Positions 45,340 to 54,139 are shown, numbered from the stretch's first letter. The stretch: DNA of 64,000 bases from WRGT01 sp942493035 (GCA_942493035.1 OW818666.1:4278001-4342000); one strand, 5' to 3'. Numbers and translations: made by a program. Notes: generated from the sequence alone by a model not told the origin.

Positions 45340-45820
45340 TTGCTATTTCCTTTTCATTTTGCTGAACCGGAATAATTAATTTCCGGTATATGCCAAAATG
45401 TTTCACAGAGAAAAAAGATCAAGCATTTTAAAGGAGAGGACAATTTCATCACAAGTTTATGAGTAGATGCTGTATTGCTACTGTGCAAAAAACTGAAACT
45501 TTAAATTAAAAAGGTGAGTTGATAACTCTGAAAAATGAATTGACAAAATTATATCAAATTGATATATAACCATAAGAATATCTATTTCATGATGGATGTG
45601 CTGGTGATTTTTCAGGTATCAAAATTCAGAGTCCGTAATAATCAAAATAAAATATTAATTCATATGGTGAGAAATATTTAAAACGTGGTATCCAGGAATA
45701 GTTTTACACATATATCAGAATAATTCAGATCTAAAAAATGATGAAGATGGAAAGGCTGCAGGCGGGAAACTGCAATACTATCATGTAATATAGATACAAA
45801 TTTACAGGGGGAGCTGAAAT
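45340..45820. other. Non-coding gap with a partial R2 repeat and the FAD-oxidoreductase promoter
   Basis: No gene. A remnant of R2 (CATCACAAGTTTATGAGTAG) lies at about 45448-45467. The promoter and operator at 45540-45568 are described separately. The remaining 250 bp leader has no clear structure. Confidence 0.55.
45540..45568 (+). promoter_or_regulatory. Sigma-70-type promoter with embedded PadR-type operator
   Basis: TTGACA (45540-45545), a 17-bp spacer and TATATA (45563-45568) form a near-consensus promoter. The palindrome TATATCAA-A-TTGATATA (45550-45566) covers the spacer and the start of the -10 box. The core TATATC-N5-GATATA is also found before the padR gene (48787-48803). Confidence 0.75.
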
Positions 45821-47368
45821 ATGAGCAGATACGACACAATAATAATCGGAGCAGGTCTGGCCGGATTGACACTTGCTTCAATTTTATCATCAAGAGAGAA
45901 ACAGAAAGTGCTTGTTCTTGAAAAAGAGGATTATACCGGAGGAAGGGTTGTCTCATTTACCGGTACTAATGAAGGATTTAATCTTCAAGGTAAAACAATT
46001 GATGAAGAAAGTTATAAACTTGCGTTAGGTGCTGCACACTCGCAGTTTTTTGAAAGCTCACCTGCTCTCTCTAAAATTATTGATCAGGAATTATTAAACG
46101 GATACTCCTTTGAAGCAGGTATCCATATAACTTTCTGGGGAAATAAGGGTAAACTCGCGGCATTTTTTGATTATATGGGGAGACATGTGGATTTTCCCGG
46201 AAACGAAGGTTTCGCAGTTATTGATGCTGACACTGATACGGTCCATGAACTTGCTTCAGGATCAAAATACAGCTGGATGAATGATGAATCGATCAGGATT
46301 ACCAAATCCCTTTTGAAGGAGATGGCCACTGCAAGTCAGGAACAGATTGATGAATGGCGTACAATTTCTTTTGGTGAATGGTTGCGGCAGCGGACTGGCG
46401 ATCAGAAGTCCTGGGAATTCCTTGCGGCAGTTGCATCTCCGCATATGGCAATGGGGGATCCCGACATGATGAATGCCGGAGAATTTATTCAATTCATGAG
46501 TGATGCCGGAAAGATTGGAATGAATTTTGTTTCGGGATCAACCGGAATTGTTTCTAAACCGGGTTTCATTCATCTGGCAGATATACTCACTGAAATTATA
46601 AAAGATAATGGTGGCGAGATCAGACTCAATTCCCGGGTGAAAGAAGTGATCATTTCAGGTGGAAAAGTTTCCGGCGTAAAGTATCTGGGTCAGGATGGGG
46701 AAAATCTGGCCGAAGCAGATAATGTAGTATGCACTCTTCCACCGAGGAGAATTTTTGCTGTTCTTCCTGAAAGCGTTTTTCCTGATGAATTTGTCAGTCA
46801 CATAAAAGAAGATTTCTGGAGTCCGGGTATTGTCACTTCATACACCGGTCTCAAAAATAATATATTCCAATCAGCGGGACTTAATCCTAAAAGCTGGGTA
46901 ATAATTCCGGCTTATATAAAATCATCTGAAGGCTTTAAGGGGGATGTGGACTGCAGCTGCATAATTCAGTCATCATATTCGTCATCACTCTCACCTGAAG
47001 GAAAATCTCTTCTTACAATGGGGATATGTTTAACTGAAGATGAGATATCTGATCCGGAAAAAGTAAAATATGTTTTTTCTGAGGCAGAGAAGCATTTTAC
47101 TAAATGCTTTCCTTCATTTGAGAATGAGAGGGATTGGACTATTTATACAGCCGGACCCGGATGTTATGGTGACTGGCCGCCGGTTGATTGCAAGAGACCA
47201 CCGAACAGATCACCATGGATAAAAGGACTATATTTCGCCGGGGATTCATATGGAGAAAAAGTAAAAGGGAGCGGCATGGATTCGGCTCTGCATTCAGCAA
47301 TTGACTGTGCTGATGAAATGACGGGCGGGAATTATCTGACAGAGATATTCCCGGAATATTTAAGATAA
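45821..47368 (+). CDS. FAD-dependent oxidoreductase of the amine oxidase/phytoene desaturase type
   Basis: A 515-residue flavoprotein. The N-terminal dinucleotide motif is IIIGAGLAGLTLASIL (7-22), followed by VLEKEDYTGGRV. The C-terminal flavin-binding block is GLYFAGDSYGEKVKGSGMDSAL. The family covers phytoene desaturase-like and amine-oxidase enzymes; the substrate is unknown. It has GGGGGAG 8 bp before the ATG and is preceded by the operator described above. Genes for enoyl-CoA hydratase and a thioesterase follow on the same strand, suggesting one acyl-CoA or aromatic/alicyclic degradation route. Confidence 0.8.
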   Translation: MSRYDTIIIGAGLAGLTLASILSSREKQKVLVLEKEDYTGGRVVSFTGTNEGFNLQGKTIDEESYKLALGAAHSQFFESSPALSKIIDQELLNGYSFEAGIHITFWGNKGKLAAFFDYMGRHVDFPGNEGFAVIDADTDTVHELASGSKYSWMNDESIRITKSLLKEMATASQEQIDEWRTISFGEWLRQRTGDQKSWEFLAAVASPHMAMGDPDMMNAGEFIQFMSDAGKIGMNFVSGSTGIVSKPGFIHLADILTEIIKDNGGEIRLNSRVKEVIISGGKVSGVKYLGQDGENLAEADNVVCTLPPRRIFAVLPESVFPDEFVSHIKEDFWSPGIVTSYTGLKNNIFQSAGLNPKSWVIIPAYIKSSEGFKGDVDCSCIIQSSYSSSLSPEGKSLLTMGICLTEDEISDPEKVKYVFSEAEKHFTKCFPSFENERDWTIYTAGPGCYGDWPPVDCKRPPNRSPWIKGLYFAGDSYGEKVKGSGMDSALHSAIDCADEMTGGNYLTEIFPEYLR

Positions 47369-47392
47369 AAATTAATTTCAAGGGGGCATGGT

Positions 47393-48181
47393 ATGTCACA
47401 TGGGGACTGGCTGGTTTTTAAAAAAGAGAATAATATAGGAATCATTATCCTCAATCATCCTGAAACATTTAATCTCGTAAATTGGGATCTGATGAGAGAG
47501 ATGGAGGAGATCCAGGCTGAGATAGAAAATGATCATTCGCTTCGATGTATTGTGATACATTCACATGGTGAACACTTTTCAGCCGGAATTGACCTGAATT
47601 GTCTACAGGGATGTTCTTCTGAGGTAATGCTTAAGAATTTCACATGGCTGCACCGGGCTATGGGGCGCTGGCAGGATATTACAATCCCTGTAATAATTGC
47701 AGTTCATGGATATACCTTCGGCATGGCAGTGGAGCTGATGCTTTCATGCGATATCCGAATTGCGGCTAAGAACACACGACTGGCTTTGCCTGAATTGAAG
47801 TTCGGGCTTTCTCCTGATCAGGGGGGCACCACCAGACTTACACAGCTGGTCGGTTCCGGACAGGCTAAACGGATAATTCTTGGAGCGGAAGAGATCGGCG
47901 CAGATGAAGCTTTCAGCATTGGTCTTGTTGAGATAGTAGTTGAAGATGATAAACTCTTAGAGAGAGCAATGAAGCTTGCTTTAAAAATTGCATCATTCCC
48001 GCCATCGGGAGTGCGATTTGCGAAAGCAGGGATTAATGTTGCAAGAGAGAGCAGTACAACTGCAAGCCTTCTTTTTGAACAGGCACAATCTGCTTACTGC
48101 TGCGGTACTTCAGATCAGGCAGAGGCAATCGTCGCTTTCCTTGAAAAGCGTAAACCGGAGCGTGCTTATACCGGATTATGA
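47393..48181 (+). CDS. Enoyl-CoA hydratase/isomerase (crotonase) family
   Basis: A 262-residue crotonase. The oxyanion-hole block HFSAGIDLN and the VHGYTFGMAVELMLSCDIRIAAKNT core are present. Both catalytic glutamates are kept with the classical 20-residue spacing: Glu114 in AVELML and Glu134 in LPELKFGLSPDQGG. Hydration of enoyl-CoA is therefore possible, unlike in many paralogues that lack one Glu. It starts 24 bp after the FAD-oxidoreductase gene and is likely in the same transcript. Confidence 0.9.
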   Translation: MSHGDWLVFKKENNIGIIILNHPETFNLVNWDLMREMEEIQAEIENDHSLRCIVIHSHGEHFSAGIDLNCLQGCSSEVMLKNFTWLHRAMGRWQDITIPVIIAVHGYTFGMAVELMLSCDIRIAAKNTRLALPELKFGLSPDQGGTTRLTQLVGSGQAKRIILGAEEIGADEAFSIGLVEIVVEDDKLLERAMKLALKIASFPPSGVRFAKAGINVARESSTTASLLFEQAQSAYCCGTSDQAEAIVAFLEKRKPERAYTGL

Positions 48182-48290
48182 AAAATTATCTCTTATAATA
48201 TAAAATGATACTGCTGCAAATATTAAATAAATTTTCGTTTTGTAAAAAACCATTGAGATTACAATTCTAATACTGATATCGGAGTGTAGT

Positions 48291-48737
48291 ATGAAGTTTG
48301 AAGAGCTCGCCGGACTTGAACATATAAAATGCATGATTGACGGAAGAGTGCCTCATGCTTCAATTGCAGATACAATTCCCATGAGAATTGTATCTGCAGG
48401 CGATGGATATGCATTGATTGAAGCGCGTGCTGATAAAAGCCATCTTAATCCGCTCGGAGGAGTTCATGGGGGATTTGCTGCCACAGTACTTGATGGAGTA
48501 ACTGCAAGCGCTGTCCACACCATGATGGCTCCCGGTGAAGGTTATGCAACACTTGAAATAAGCATAAAAATGTTCAGGCCGGTACCTCTTGATGAAAAAC
48601 TCTTTGCCGAAGGAAAAATAATGAATATTTCCAGGTCTGTGGCATGTTCAGAAGGATGGTTGAGAAATGGTGAAGGTAAAATCCTCGCATACGCCAATGC
48701 AACCTTTTCTATTTCAAGAAAACAGACTGCATTTTAA
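48291..48737 (+). CDS. PaaI-like hotdog thioesterase
   Basis: A 148-residue hotdog-fold protein with the family block HLNPLGGVHGGFAATVLDGVTASAV, where the acidic residue of LDG is the usual general base. Proteins of this group hydrolyse acyl- or aryl-CoA. It lies 109 bp after the crotonase gene on the same strand with a GGAG site, and before the padR gene. It probably releases CoA from an intermediate of the same route. Confidence 0.88.
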   Translation: MKFEELAGLEHIKCMIDGRVPHASIADTIPMRIVSAGDGYALIEARADKSHLNPLGGVHGGFAATVLDGVTASAVHTMMAPGEGYATLEISIKMFRPVPLDEKLFAEGKIMNISRSVACSEGWLRNGEGKILAYANATFSISRKQTAF

Positions 48738-48761
48738 ATCCTTCGCCAGCAGAATATCTCC

Positions 48762-48803
48762 TTGACGGATTAATTTTAATATGTGATATATCTTTATGAT
48801 ATA
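48762..48803 (+). promoter_or_regulatory. padR promoter with TATATC-N5-GATATA operator
   Basis: A -35-like TTGACG at 48762-48767 is followed by the palindrome TATATC-TTTAT-GATATA at 48787-48803, which covers the expected -10 region. The same 6-5-6 pattern occurs in the promoter at 45550-45566. Confidence 0.65.
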
Positions 48804-48823
48804 AGAAAAAATAAGAGGTATTC

Positions 48824-49336
48824 ATGTTTGACAAGATTGTTCTCGGTTTCCTCATGGAAACAAAAATGAACGGTTATGAAATAAAGAAAACTATGGAGAA
48901 AAGTACAAACTTTTTCTTCAATACAAGTTATGGTAATATATATCCGACACTTAAAAAGCTTGAAGAGGCTGGACATCTTACATCCGAAGAAGAGATCAAG
49001 AACGGCAAGCTGAACAAGTCATACTCGATAACCAAAAGTGGAGAGCAGGTGTTTAAACAATGGCTTGGAGAACATTCAGATATTGCAATGATACGTGATG
49101 AAGCACTCTGCCGTTTATTTTTTTACTCACATCTGGAAAAAGATAAAATTATAGATGAATTGCATTCATATATCGACAGACTTGAGGCCCAGGCTGATAC
49201 TATGACGAAATTAAGAAAGAAATTTCAGAATTATAAAATAGATTCCTGGAAAATGAAGTCACTCGATTTCGGAATTGACTACTATACGTATATGCGTAAA
49301 AGCTTTCTGAAGATACTTAAAGAGATCATTGAGTAG
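48824..49336 (+). CDS. PadR-family transcriptional regulator
   Basis: A 170-residue PadR: an N-terminal winged helix (DKIVLGFLMETKMNGYEIKKTMEKS, then FNTSYGNIYPTLKKLEEAGHL) and the C-terminal Vir_act_alpha helices (about 95-165) for dimerisation. PadR proteins respond to phenolic acids or other small effectors and usually repress the adjacent operon. The shared palindromes suggest that it represses itself and the FAD-oxidoreductase/crotonase/thioesterase genes upstream. The effector is unknown. Confidence 0.88.
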   Translation: MFDKIVLGFLMETKMNGYEIKKTMEKSTNFFFNTSYGNIYPTLKKLEEAGHLTSEEEIKNGKLNKSYSITKSGEQVFKQWLGEHSDIAMIRDEALCRLFFYSHLEKDKIIDELHSYIDRLEAQADTMTKLRKKFQNYKIDSWKMKSLDFGIDYYTYMRKSFLKILKEIIE

Positions 49337-49339
49337 ATA

Positions 49340-49380
49340 TTAATAATTTCCCCACCCTTGACAGGAGGGGAAATTATTAA
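49340..49380 (+). terminator. Terminator after padR
   Basis: TTAATAATTTCCCC (49340-49353) pairs with GGGGAAATTATTAA (49367-49380). The stem is strong with T-runs on both sides. It marks the left border of the accessory region. Confidence 0.8.
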
Positions 49381-49434
49381 GTTATAAAAACCATTATAAT
49401 AAGCTGCTGATTTTTTATATCTTGTCAGTCTCTG

Positions 49435-49540
49435 CTATAGCATCTTTTTATAATCATCGTTCTGGCCTCTATCTTTAGCTCTTAACTCCATCCATTCACG
49501 TTCATTTTTCGGCACATAAAGAGTATCTTCGTTGTCCCGT
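49435..49540 (-). pseudogene. C-terminal remnant of an unidentified gene
   Basis: On the minus strand an open frame of 35 codons ends at the TAG at 49437-49435, with the tail EWMELRAKDRGQNDDYKKML. Its 5' side is cut off where the IS1182 fragment begins (about 49541). The source is unknown. It may be the last gene of the cassette array or of the flanking chromosome. Confidence 0.4.
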
Positions 49541-49885
49541 ATCCTTCATCTCTCTTATAAAAGATGCTATAGTAGTAAAATCGGGCATGCTGTCTGCTGA
49601 TAAAGCTCTGAATATTATATTCTCATGGCAGGCTTTCATTATCATTCGTGATGAAATAATTCCGCGGGAATATGCCAGCAGAATTATTTTTAATAATATT
49701 GCCGGATCGTAAGCTGGGGCGCCTGTAAAATCATTTTTGTATTTCTTTGATAATCCTGAAAGATCAATCCTGTTATCCACCATCCAGTTTATGGTATGCT
49801 CGATGGTTCCAGGAAGAATCTGTGTACTGAAATTCACAGGTATCATTACTCCCTGCTCGTATGAATAGTATTTATATCGGGCCAT
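49502..49885 (-). pseudogene. IS1182 transposase, N-terminal fragment
   Basis: From the ATG at 49885 (GGAGGGAACA just upstream) the frame encodes about 115 transposase residues (MARYKYYSYEQGVMIPVNF..., DUF772-type N-terminal domain), then 14 foreign residues before a stop at 49502. The catalytic DDE domain is missing. It is an inactive fragment; a matching C-terminal portion is at 57534-58988. Confidence 0.85.
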
Positions 49886-49959
49886 TGTTCCCTCCAATGA
49901 CCGACATGTAGCATAACGGTTGTTATTTTGCAATCATTTCATACTTTTTCTACAGGCTC
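49541..49959 (-). mobile_element. IS1182-family element, 5' fragment
   Basis: The outer end CTTTTTCTACAGGCTC (49944-49959) is the inverse of the other end of the same element type (59086-59101). The fragment contains the start of the transposase gene and stops at about 49541. It overlaps the second, 3' fragment (57533-59101) by about 290 bp with identical protein. Confidence 0.85.
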
Positions 49960-50811
49960 GTTGTGCGCAGTATTTTTATTCTATCTCAAAAGATTTTTCT
50001 GAAATCAACATAGTTGAAATCAATAATCTTCCTAATTTTGTCGGCTTATAATTATTTGTATTGCTAAAATCATTTAATACTTTTTCTAAAGACCTAAATT
50101 TATCATTGATAAGTTCTATTTCTTTTGAGCTAGATGATTCTAAACCGTAGCGTAAAGATGTTGGTATTTTAAATTCTTTAATAATTAATCCAGATTTACT
50201 TAGCTTTGAAACATTTAATCTGTCTTTATTTAATAGAATTTCATGTTTCTCTAAATCTTTTGATTGAAATTTATGTATTTGAAATAACTCAGGATAATAT
50301 GTATTAAACTGTTCAGCTTGGGATGCTGTCATTTTATCATGATTACAATAATGATAAAGTATTAGAATTTGTTCATAATTTAACTCATCAACAATTTGAA
50401 TAATTTCATCGGCAATATGAATATCAACTTTCTCATCTAAACCATTATTTACTATATTTCCAATCCATTCACATTTAGCTTCGAAGTTTGAATTTGTTGA
50501 TGCCTTTAAACCAGTTTCAATTAATCGGATTTTATTTTGATCTTCAATAATAATTTTAGATAATTCGTTAACCTTGCTATCAATTGCTTTGAGAAATTTA
50601 ACAGCTCTATCAAGTCTTTGGTTTGGTATAACGGCACAGATTATCTCACTAAGGACAGGTCCCGCGTAAGGTATGATCCCAATAATAGCTCTATTCAAAG
50701 CAGCAAGTTTATCGGATAGATTATTATCTAATATTTTTGAATTATCCATCAGAATCCTCAAGAGTATTAATTTAATGAATCACAGAAATTTTTAAAAATA
50801 TTGCGCACAAC
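49960..50811 (-). other. Gene cassette C1 (integron-type)
   Basis: The cassette runs between R' (GTTGTGCGC, read leftwards, at 50803-50811) and R'' (GCGCACAAC inverse, at 49960-49968). Its ends are imperfect inverted repeats: 18 of the first 19 positions match (GTTGTGCGCA-n-TATTTTTA). The attC that should follow R'' is replaced by the IS1182 end at 49959. Confidence 0.7.
49976..50749 (-). CDS. Cassette-borne hypothetical protein
   Basis: A 257-residue protein without recognised family. The start at 50749 has GAGG 6 bp upstream (frame extends to 50761). The N-terminal part holds one hydrophobic or amphipathic stretch (AALNRAIIGIIPYAGPVLSEIICAVI, about 14-39) of the kind seen in small membrane-associated accessory proteins; the rest is charged, Lys/Asn/Ile-rich and predicted helical. 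It fills cassette C1 completely, 7 bp from its end. It is AT-rich relative to the chromosome. A defence or stress role is common for such cassette genes, but nothing shows it here. Confidence 0.6.
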   Translation of the reverse strand: MDNSKILDNNLSDKLAALNRAIIGIIPYAGPVLSEIICAVIPNQRLDRAVKFLKAIDSKVNELSKIIIEDQNKIRLIETGLKASTNSNFEAKCEWIGNIVNNGLDEKVDIHIADEIIQIVDELNYEQILILYHYCNHDKMTASQAEQFNTYYPELFQIHKFQSKDLEKHEILLNKDRLNVSKLSKSGLIIKEFKIPTSLRYGLESSSSKEIELINDKFRSLEKVLNDFSNTNNYKPTKLGRLLISTMLISEKSFEIE

Positions 50812-50903
50812 GTCTTGCTTACCCGACGTTGCGCGGTCTTTTGCGCAATGTGGCGAAGCCCAAGTGAGGTACTCCGAACGCCGCGGGTAAGCTTTGTTAT
50901 CGG
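50803..50903 (-). other. attC-type recombination site of cassette C2
   Basis: On the minus strand: R'' CCGATAACAAAG, then the family core CGGAGTACCTCACTTGGGC, GCCACATTGCG, and R' GACGTTGTGCGC. The two halves are mutually complementary (e.g. AAGCTTACCCG with CGGGTAAGC, and CGCGGCG-type arms). Length 101 bp. Confidence 0.8.
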
Positions 50904-50912
50904 CTGTTGCAT

Positions 50913-51317
50913 TTATTTCACGGTCCAGTTTTCAATTTTTAAATTATGAACTTTTTTGAATTCTTTTGTATTATTTGTTACAAGAATTGCATTCTTTGCT
51001 AATACTGTCGCAGCAATTATATAATCATTAGGGCCAATAATAGTTCCTTTCAATTCCATTGATGCTCTGATTTTCGAATAAGCAATTGAGCAATCATCAT
51101 CAAATGAAATAATTTCGAAGGGTTCAAGAAACCTATTTATATTAACTAAATTTTTAGTTTTATGCTGACTTTTCTCAGCACCATATAGAAGCTCGGCTTT
51201 AACAATGGATGGAATTTTTATATTATTTGGGTTTGTATTATGAATATTATCTACAATCGATTGATATAATCCTTTAAGAAAATATACGCAAATATTTGTA
51301 TCTAAAAAATAAATCAT
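50913..51317 (-). CDS. VapC-like PIN-domain toxin
   Basis: A 134-residue PIN protein: the first acidic motif YFLDTNICVYFLKG, VKAELLYGAEKS, GPNDYIIAATVLAKNAILVTNN with the remaining acidic residues, and the end KVHNLKIENW. PIN toxins are RNases, often cleaving tRNA or rRNA. It overlaps the antitoxin gene by 4 bp (ATGA). It is in cassette C2, which ends at the attC site 10 bp further downstream. Confidence 0.88.
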   Translation of the reverse strand: MIYFLDTNICVYFLKGLYQSIVDNIHNTNPNNIKIPSIVKAELLYGAEKSQHKTKNLVNINRFLEPFEIISFDDDCSIAYSKIRASMELKGTIIGPNDYIIAATVLAKNAILVTNNTKEFKKVHNLKIENWTVK

Positions 51318-51541
51318 AAACTTTCTCTTTTAGAATCATGCTTAAAAGATAATTGATCAATTTTAAAAGATTCGTCTGCGATAGAACCAAATAAGTCAAA
51401 GAATCCTTGTGGATAATCTTCTTTTATTACTTTTTTAATGTTTTTACCAACCCATTTAGAAATCGAAATTTTTTCTTTATTCGCAGCTTTCTCTATTTTG
51501 GTTAATGTATCTTTGTCAATGTATAATGATATTTGTGGCAT
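51314..51541 (-). CDS. Ribbon-helix-helix antitoxin of the VapBC-like pair
   Basis: A 75-residue protein with an RHH-type N-terminal strand-helix-helix (MPQISLYIDKDTLTKIEKAANKEKISISKWVGKNI). The C-terminal part (FFDLFGSIADESFKIDQLSF) likely wraps the toxin. The start has a GGAGG site (TAGGAGGTTTCCTATG). It is 70 bp from the point where the IS30 block splits the cassette. Confidence 0.85.
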   Translation of the reverse strand: MPQISLYIDKDTLTKIEKAANKEKISISKWVGKNIKKVIKEDYPQGFFDLFGSIADESFKIDQLSFKHDSKRESL

Positions 51542-51618
51542 AGGAAACCTCCTATGTAAAAGATAATAAATTGTGTGAAAATGTCAAGTATATTAACAAG
51601 TATAGTTTAAATGCAATT

Positions 51619-52716
51619 CCTGAATTCAAGTTTGAAATGCAAAAGGAAATTAAAATAGTAGCCTCATGAGAAATCTCCATAAAGGATTGAGTCGACCAAA
51701 ACCAAATCCGAGAGAGATACCCATGAGGCATTTTAAACAAGTACAGTTTGAAGAAAGATTTGTCATGCAAAAAATGATTTATTCAGATAAGCCTGTGAAA
51801 GAAACTGCTGAATTATTAAATCGTGATAAATCAACAATTTATCGCGAAATTGATAGGAATAAAACAAAAGGCTATCATGCACAAGAAGCTCAAGCGGAAT
51901 ATTTAAAGAGGAAAAATTTAAAAAAAAGAAAGCTTGATGTCAATGGCTTACTGCGTTTGATAGTTATAACCTTTTTAAGGAACGGCGATTCACCCGAATT
52001 AATTTCTCAATACCTAAAGACAATGTTTCTGGAAGATGCATCAATGCACTTATCACACGAATCTATATATCAGTGGTTGTATGCTCAAAAAAATGAAAAG
52101 GGTGAATATCGTTTTACTCAATTTTTATTTATAAAACGGAAGAAACGCCAAAATCGCTCAAATACCTATAAAAACAGGGCAAAAGATCCTTCGAAAAAGA
52201 ATATAAGGGAACGCCCTGAAGAAGCAAATGATAAAAGCGAAATAGGCCATCTTGAGGGGGATCTGATTGTAAGCTCTGGAAATGATGCATATCTTCTTAC
52301 TCTTGTGGAAAGAAAAGCAGCATTTACATGGGGTATTAAATTGCCTTCAAAAGATGCGGAAACTGTTACACGAGGAATTACAGAGGCTTTGGGTTCATTA
52401 CCTGATGGATTTGTTAAATCAATTACATTTGATAATGGTTCAGAATTTTGCATGCATAAGACAATTGAAAATGCTCTTAACTGTAATGTATATTTTGCTG
52501 ATCCTTATTCCTCATGGCAACGAGGTCTTAATGAACATATAAATGGGCGTATCAGATATTATCTTCCAAAGAAAAAAAGTTTCGCACACTTGACAGATGA
52601 ATTTATTGATGATAGTATTTTTTCTATAAACGCAAGGCCGAGAAAATCCCGTGGTTGGAAATCTCCTGCTGATATTTTAAACTCCCATCTTGTCGCATTT
52701 CAAACTTGAATTCAGG
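51619..52716 (+). mobile_element. IS30-family element, copy 1
   Basis: 1098 bp with 22-bp terminal inverted repeats (CCTGAATTCAAGTTTGAAAT and two more bases). The right end cuts the C-terminal part of the IS3 orfB. Nearly identical to the copy at 60639-61736. Confidence 0.9.
51666..52709 (+). CDS. IS30-family transposase (copy 1)
   Basis: A 347-residue transposase. The N-terminal HTH region is FEERFVMQKMIYSDKPVKET...STIYREIDRN; the DDE core has EIGHLEGDLIVSSGNDAYLLTLVERK, SITFDNGSEFC and NEHINGRIRYYLPK. The start could also be the ATG at 51723 (MRHFKQVQ), which is closer to the usual IS30 N-terminus. It differs from copy 2 by only two conservative residues. Confidence 0.92.
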   Translation: MRNLHKGLSRPKPNPREIPMRHFKQVQFEERFVMQKMIYSDKPVKETAELLNRDKSTIYREIDRNKTKGYHAQEAQAEYLKRKNLKKRKLDVNGLLRLIVITFLRNGDSPELISQYLKTMFLEDASMHLSHESIYQWLYAQKNEKGEYRFTQFLFIKRKKRQNRSNTYKNRAKDPSKKNIRERPEEANDKSEIGHLEGDLIVSSGNDAYLLTLVERKAAFTWGIKLPSKDAETVTRGITEALGSLPDGFVKSITFDNGSEFCMHKTIENALNCNVYFADPYSSWQRGLNEHINGRIRYYLPKKKSFAHLTDEFIDDSIFSINARPRKSRGWKSPADILNSHLVAFQT

Positions 52717-53371
52717 TTCTACTCATACTTTGAATACATTCCCATGGTTTTAATAAATCTTTAAAATAACTACTGGCATATTGAATGCCTCTATCTGAAT
52801 GAAATATAAAACCTTTACCTGGATTTCTTCTCATGCAGGCCATATTAAAGGCATCCCCAACAAGTTCAGCCCGCATATGATTAGCCATTGACCATCCGAT
52901 AATCATTCTGGAATACAAATCCATTACGATACAAAGATATAACCATCCTTCCGAAGTTCCGATATATGTTATATCCGAAACCCAGACTCGATCTTTTTCC
53001 TCTACAATAAAATTCCGGTCCACTATATTATCAGCCACAGGAAGAGTATGGGATGAATTAGTTGTGGCCTTAAACTTTTTAACTGTTTTTGCCTTAATTT
53101 CGTTCACATGCATCAGCCTTTCTACTCTGTTAAGGCTACAGGTGATACCTTCCTCTATTAAATCCTGATGAATTCTGGGACTGCCATATCTCTTATCGCT
53201 TGCAATATGTGATGAAATTATTCTCTCAAGAATAATTTCATCATCAAATGATCTTTTACTTCTTGGGCATTTAAGCCATGAATAATATCCGCTTTTACTC
53301 ACTTCTAATGTCTGGCATATTCTTGATACTGAAAATTCACCACTATGCGTTTTGATGAAGTCATATTTCAT
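52712..53371 (-). pseudogene. IS3 orfB transposase, C-terminally truncated
   Basis: 219 residues of the usual about 280. The HTH_21 region (KRYGSPRIHQDLIEEG) and two DDE aspartates are present (WVSDITYIGTS; FHSDRGIQYAS). The frame then runs into the IS30 end, so the last codons (ATGAGTAGAACCTGA) include IS30 bases and the catalytic Glu is missing. The ATG overlaps the orfA stop by 4 bp. Inactive. Confidence 0.88.
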
Positions 53372-53723
53372 TCTTGTGGTTTCGAGAATATGCCCAGAGC
53401 CTTTTTTAGAATGTCACGCTCCTGCTTCAGGATTGCCATCTCTTTCTTTAGTCGCTTTATCTCATCAATATCTTCGGGATTTATAGTGACTGTCCCGGTT
53501 TTTCTTTCTTCATATTCAAGTTCTCTATTCCGGCGTAGTAAATTATCTCTGTTAATCCCGAGATCCTTCGCTATTTCTAGTGAGGTCTTACCGCTACTTC
53601 TTAATAATTCTACTGCTTCTTTTTTAAACTCCTGGGTAAAATTGCTTCTTCTTGACATTATAAGCCTCCAATATTATTATATTTTCGGCTTAACTTGGTG
53701 TCCGCAATATCGGGGGAAGTTCA
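52717..53723 (-). mobile_element. IS3-family element truncated by IS30
   Basis: The intact end is at 53723 (minus-strand reading TGAACTTCCCCCGATATTGC). The other end is lost at 52716/52717, the IS30 junction. It contains orfA and a truncated orfB. On its outer side it replaces the left half of an attC site. Confidence 0.85.
53368..53658 (-). CDS. IS3 orfA (HTH protein)
   Basis: A 96-residue protein: FTQEFKKEAVELLRSSGKTSLEIAKDLGINRDNLLRR is the typical HTH_8 segment, followed by the leucine-zipper helix (IKRLKKEMAILKQERDILKKAL). It would bind the element's ends. Complete, but its partner orfB is truncated. Confidence 0.9.
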   Translation of the reverse strand: MSRRSNFTQEFKKEAVELLRSSGKTSLEIAKDLGINRDNLLRRNRELEYEERKTGTVTINPEDIDEIKRLKKEMAILKQERDILKKALGIFSKPQE

Positions 53724-53778
53724 CAGTACAAAATTTTTAGTAAACTTGGCAAACGTCGTTTAGCCAAGACGTTATCCG
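53724..53778 (+). other. Right half of an attC site, left half replaced by IS3
   Basis: AAACGTCGTTTAGCCAAGAC followed by GTTATCCG (53771-53778) is the L'/R' part in plus orientation, comparable with the ends of the other sites. It opens the BrnTA cassette. Confidence 0.6.
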
Positions 53779-53849
53779 AAATTTCGCCCCCCTTCCTGTT
53801 TTAAAATTTATCGCTTGACATTTAATTATTATGTAATTAAATTATAATT

Positions 53850-54137
53850 ATGAAACACATTACTTTTACATGGGATACAAAAAAGAATTCCGTTAACACA
53901 CAGAAACACGGAGTATCTTTTGACGAAGCTAAATCAGTATTTTATGATGATAATGCGCGATTGATGCATGATCCGGATCACTCTGAAGATGAAGAAAGAT
54001 TTCTTATACTTGGATTAAGTGAACGATTAAACATTCTTATTGTTTGCCATTGTTACCGTGAAGAAAATGAAAATATAAGAATTATTTCTGCACGAAAAGC
54101 AACTAAGAATGAAAAAAAGCAATATCAGGAGTTTTGA
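53850..54137 (+). CDS. brnT: BrnT-family toxin
   Basis: A 95-residue protein with the BrnT layout: FTWDTKKNSVNTQKHGVSFDEAKSVFYDDNARL, then ERFLILGLSERLNILIVCHCYREENENIRIISARKATKNEKKQYQ. BrnT is a RelE-like RNase. The partner brnA-like gene follows after 2 bp. Cassette context: it is in the plus orientation inside the IS30 block. Confidence 0.9.
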   Translation: MKHITFTWDTKKNSVNTQKHGVSFDEAKSVFYDDNARLMHDPDHSEDEERFLILGLSERLNILIVCHCYREENENIRIISARKATKNEKKQYQEF

Positions 54138-54139
54138 AA

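Noticed and set aside
53345..53740. 131-codon plus-strand frame over IS3
   Set aside because: Antisense shadow of orfA and the IS3 end.
53724..53778. Complete attC before BrnTA
   Set aside because: Only the right half is present; the left half is replaced by IS3.
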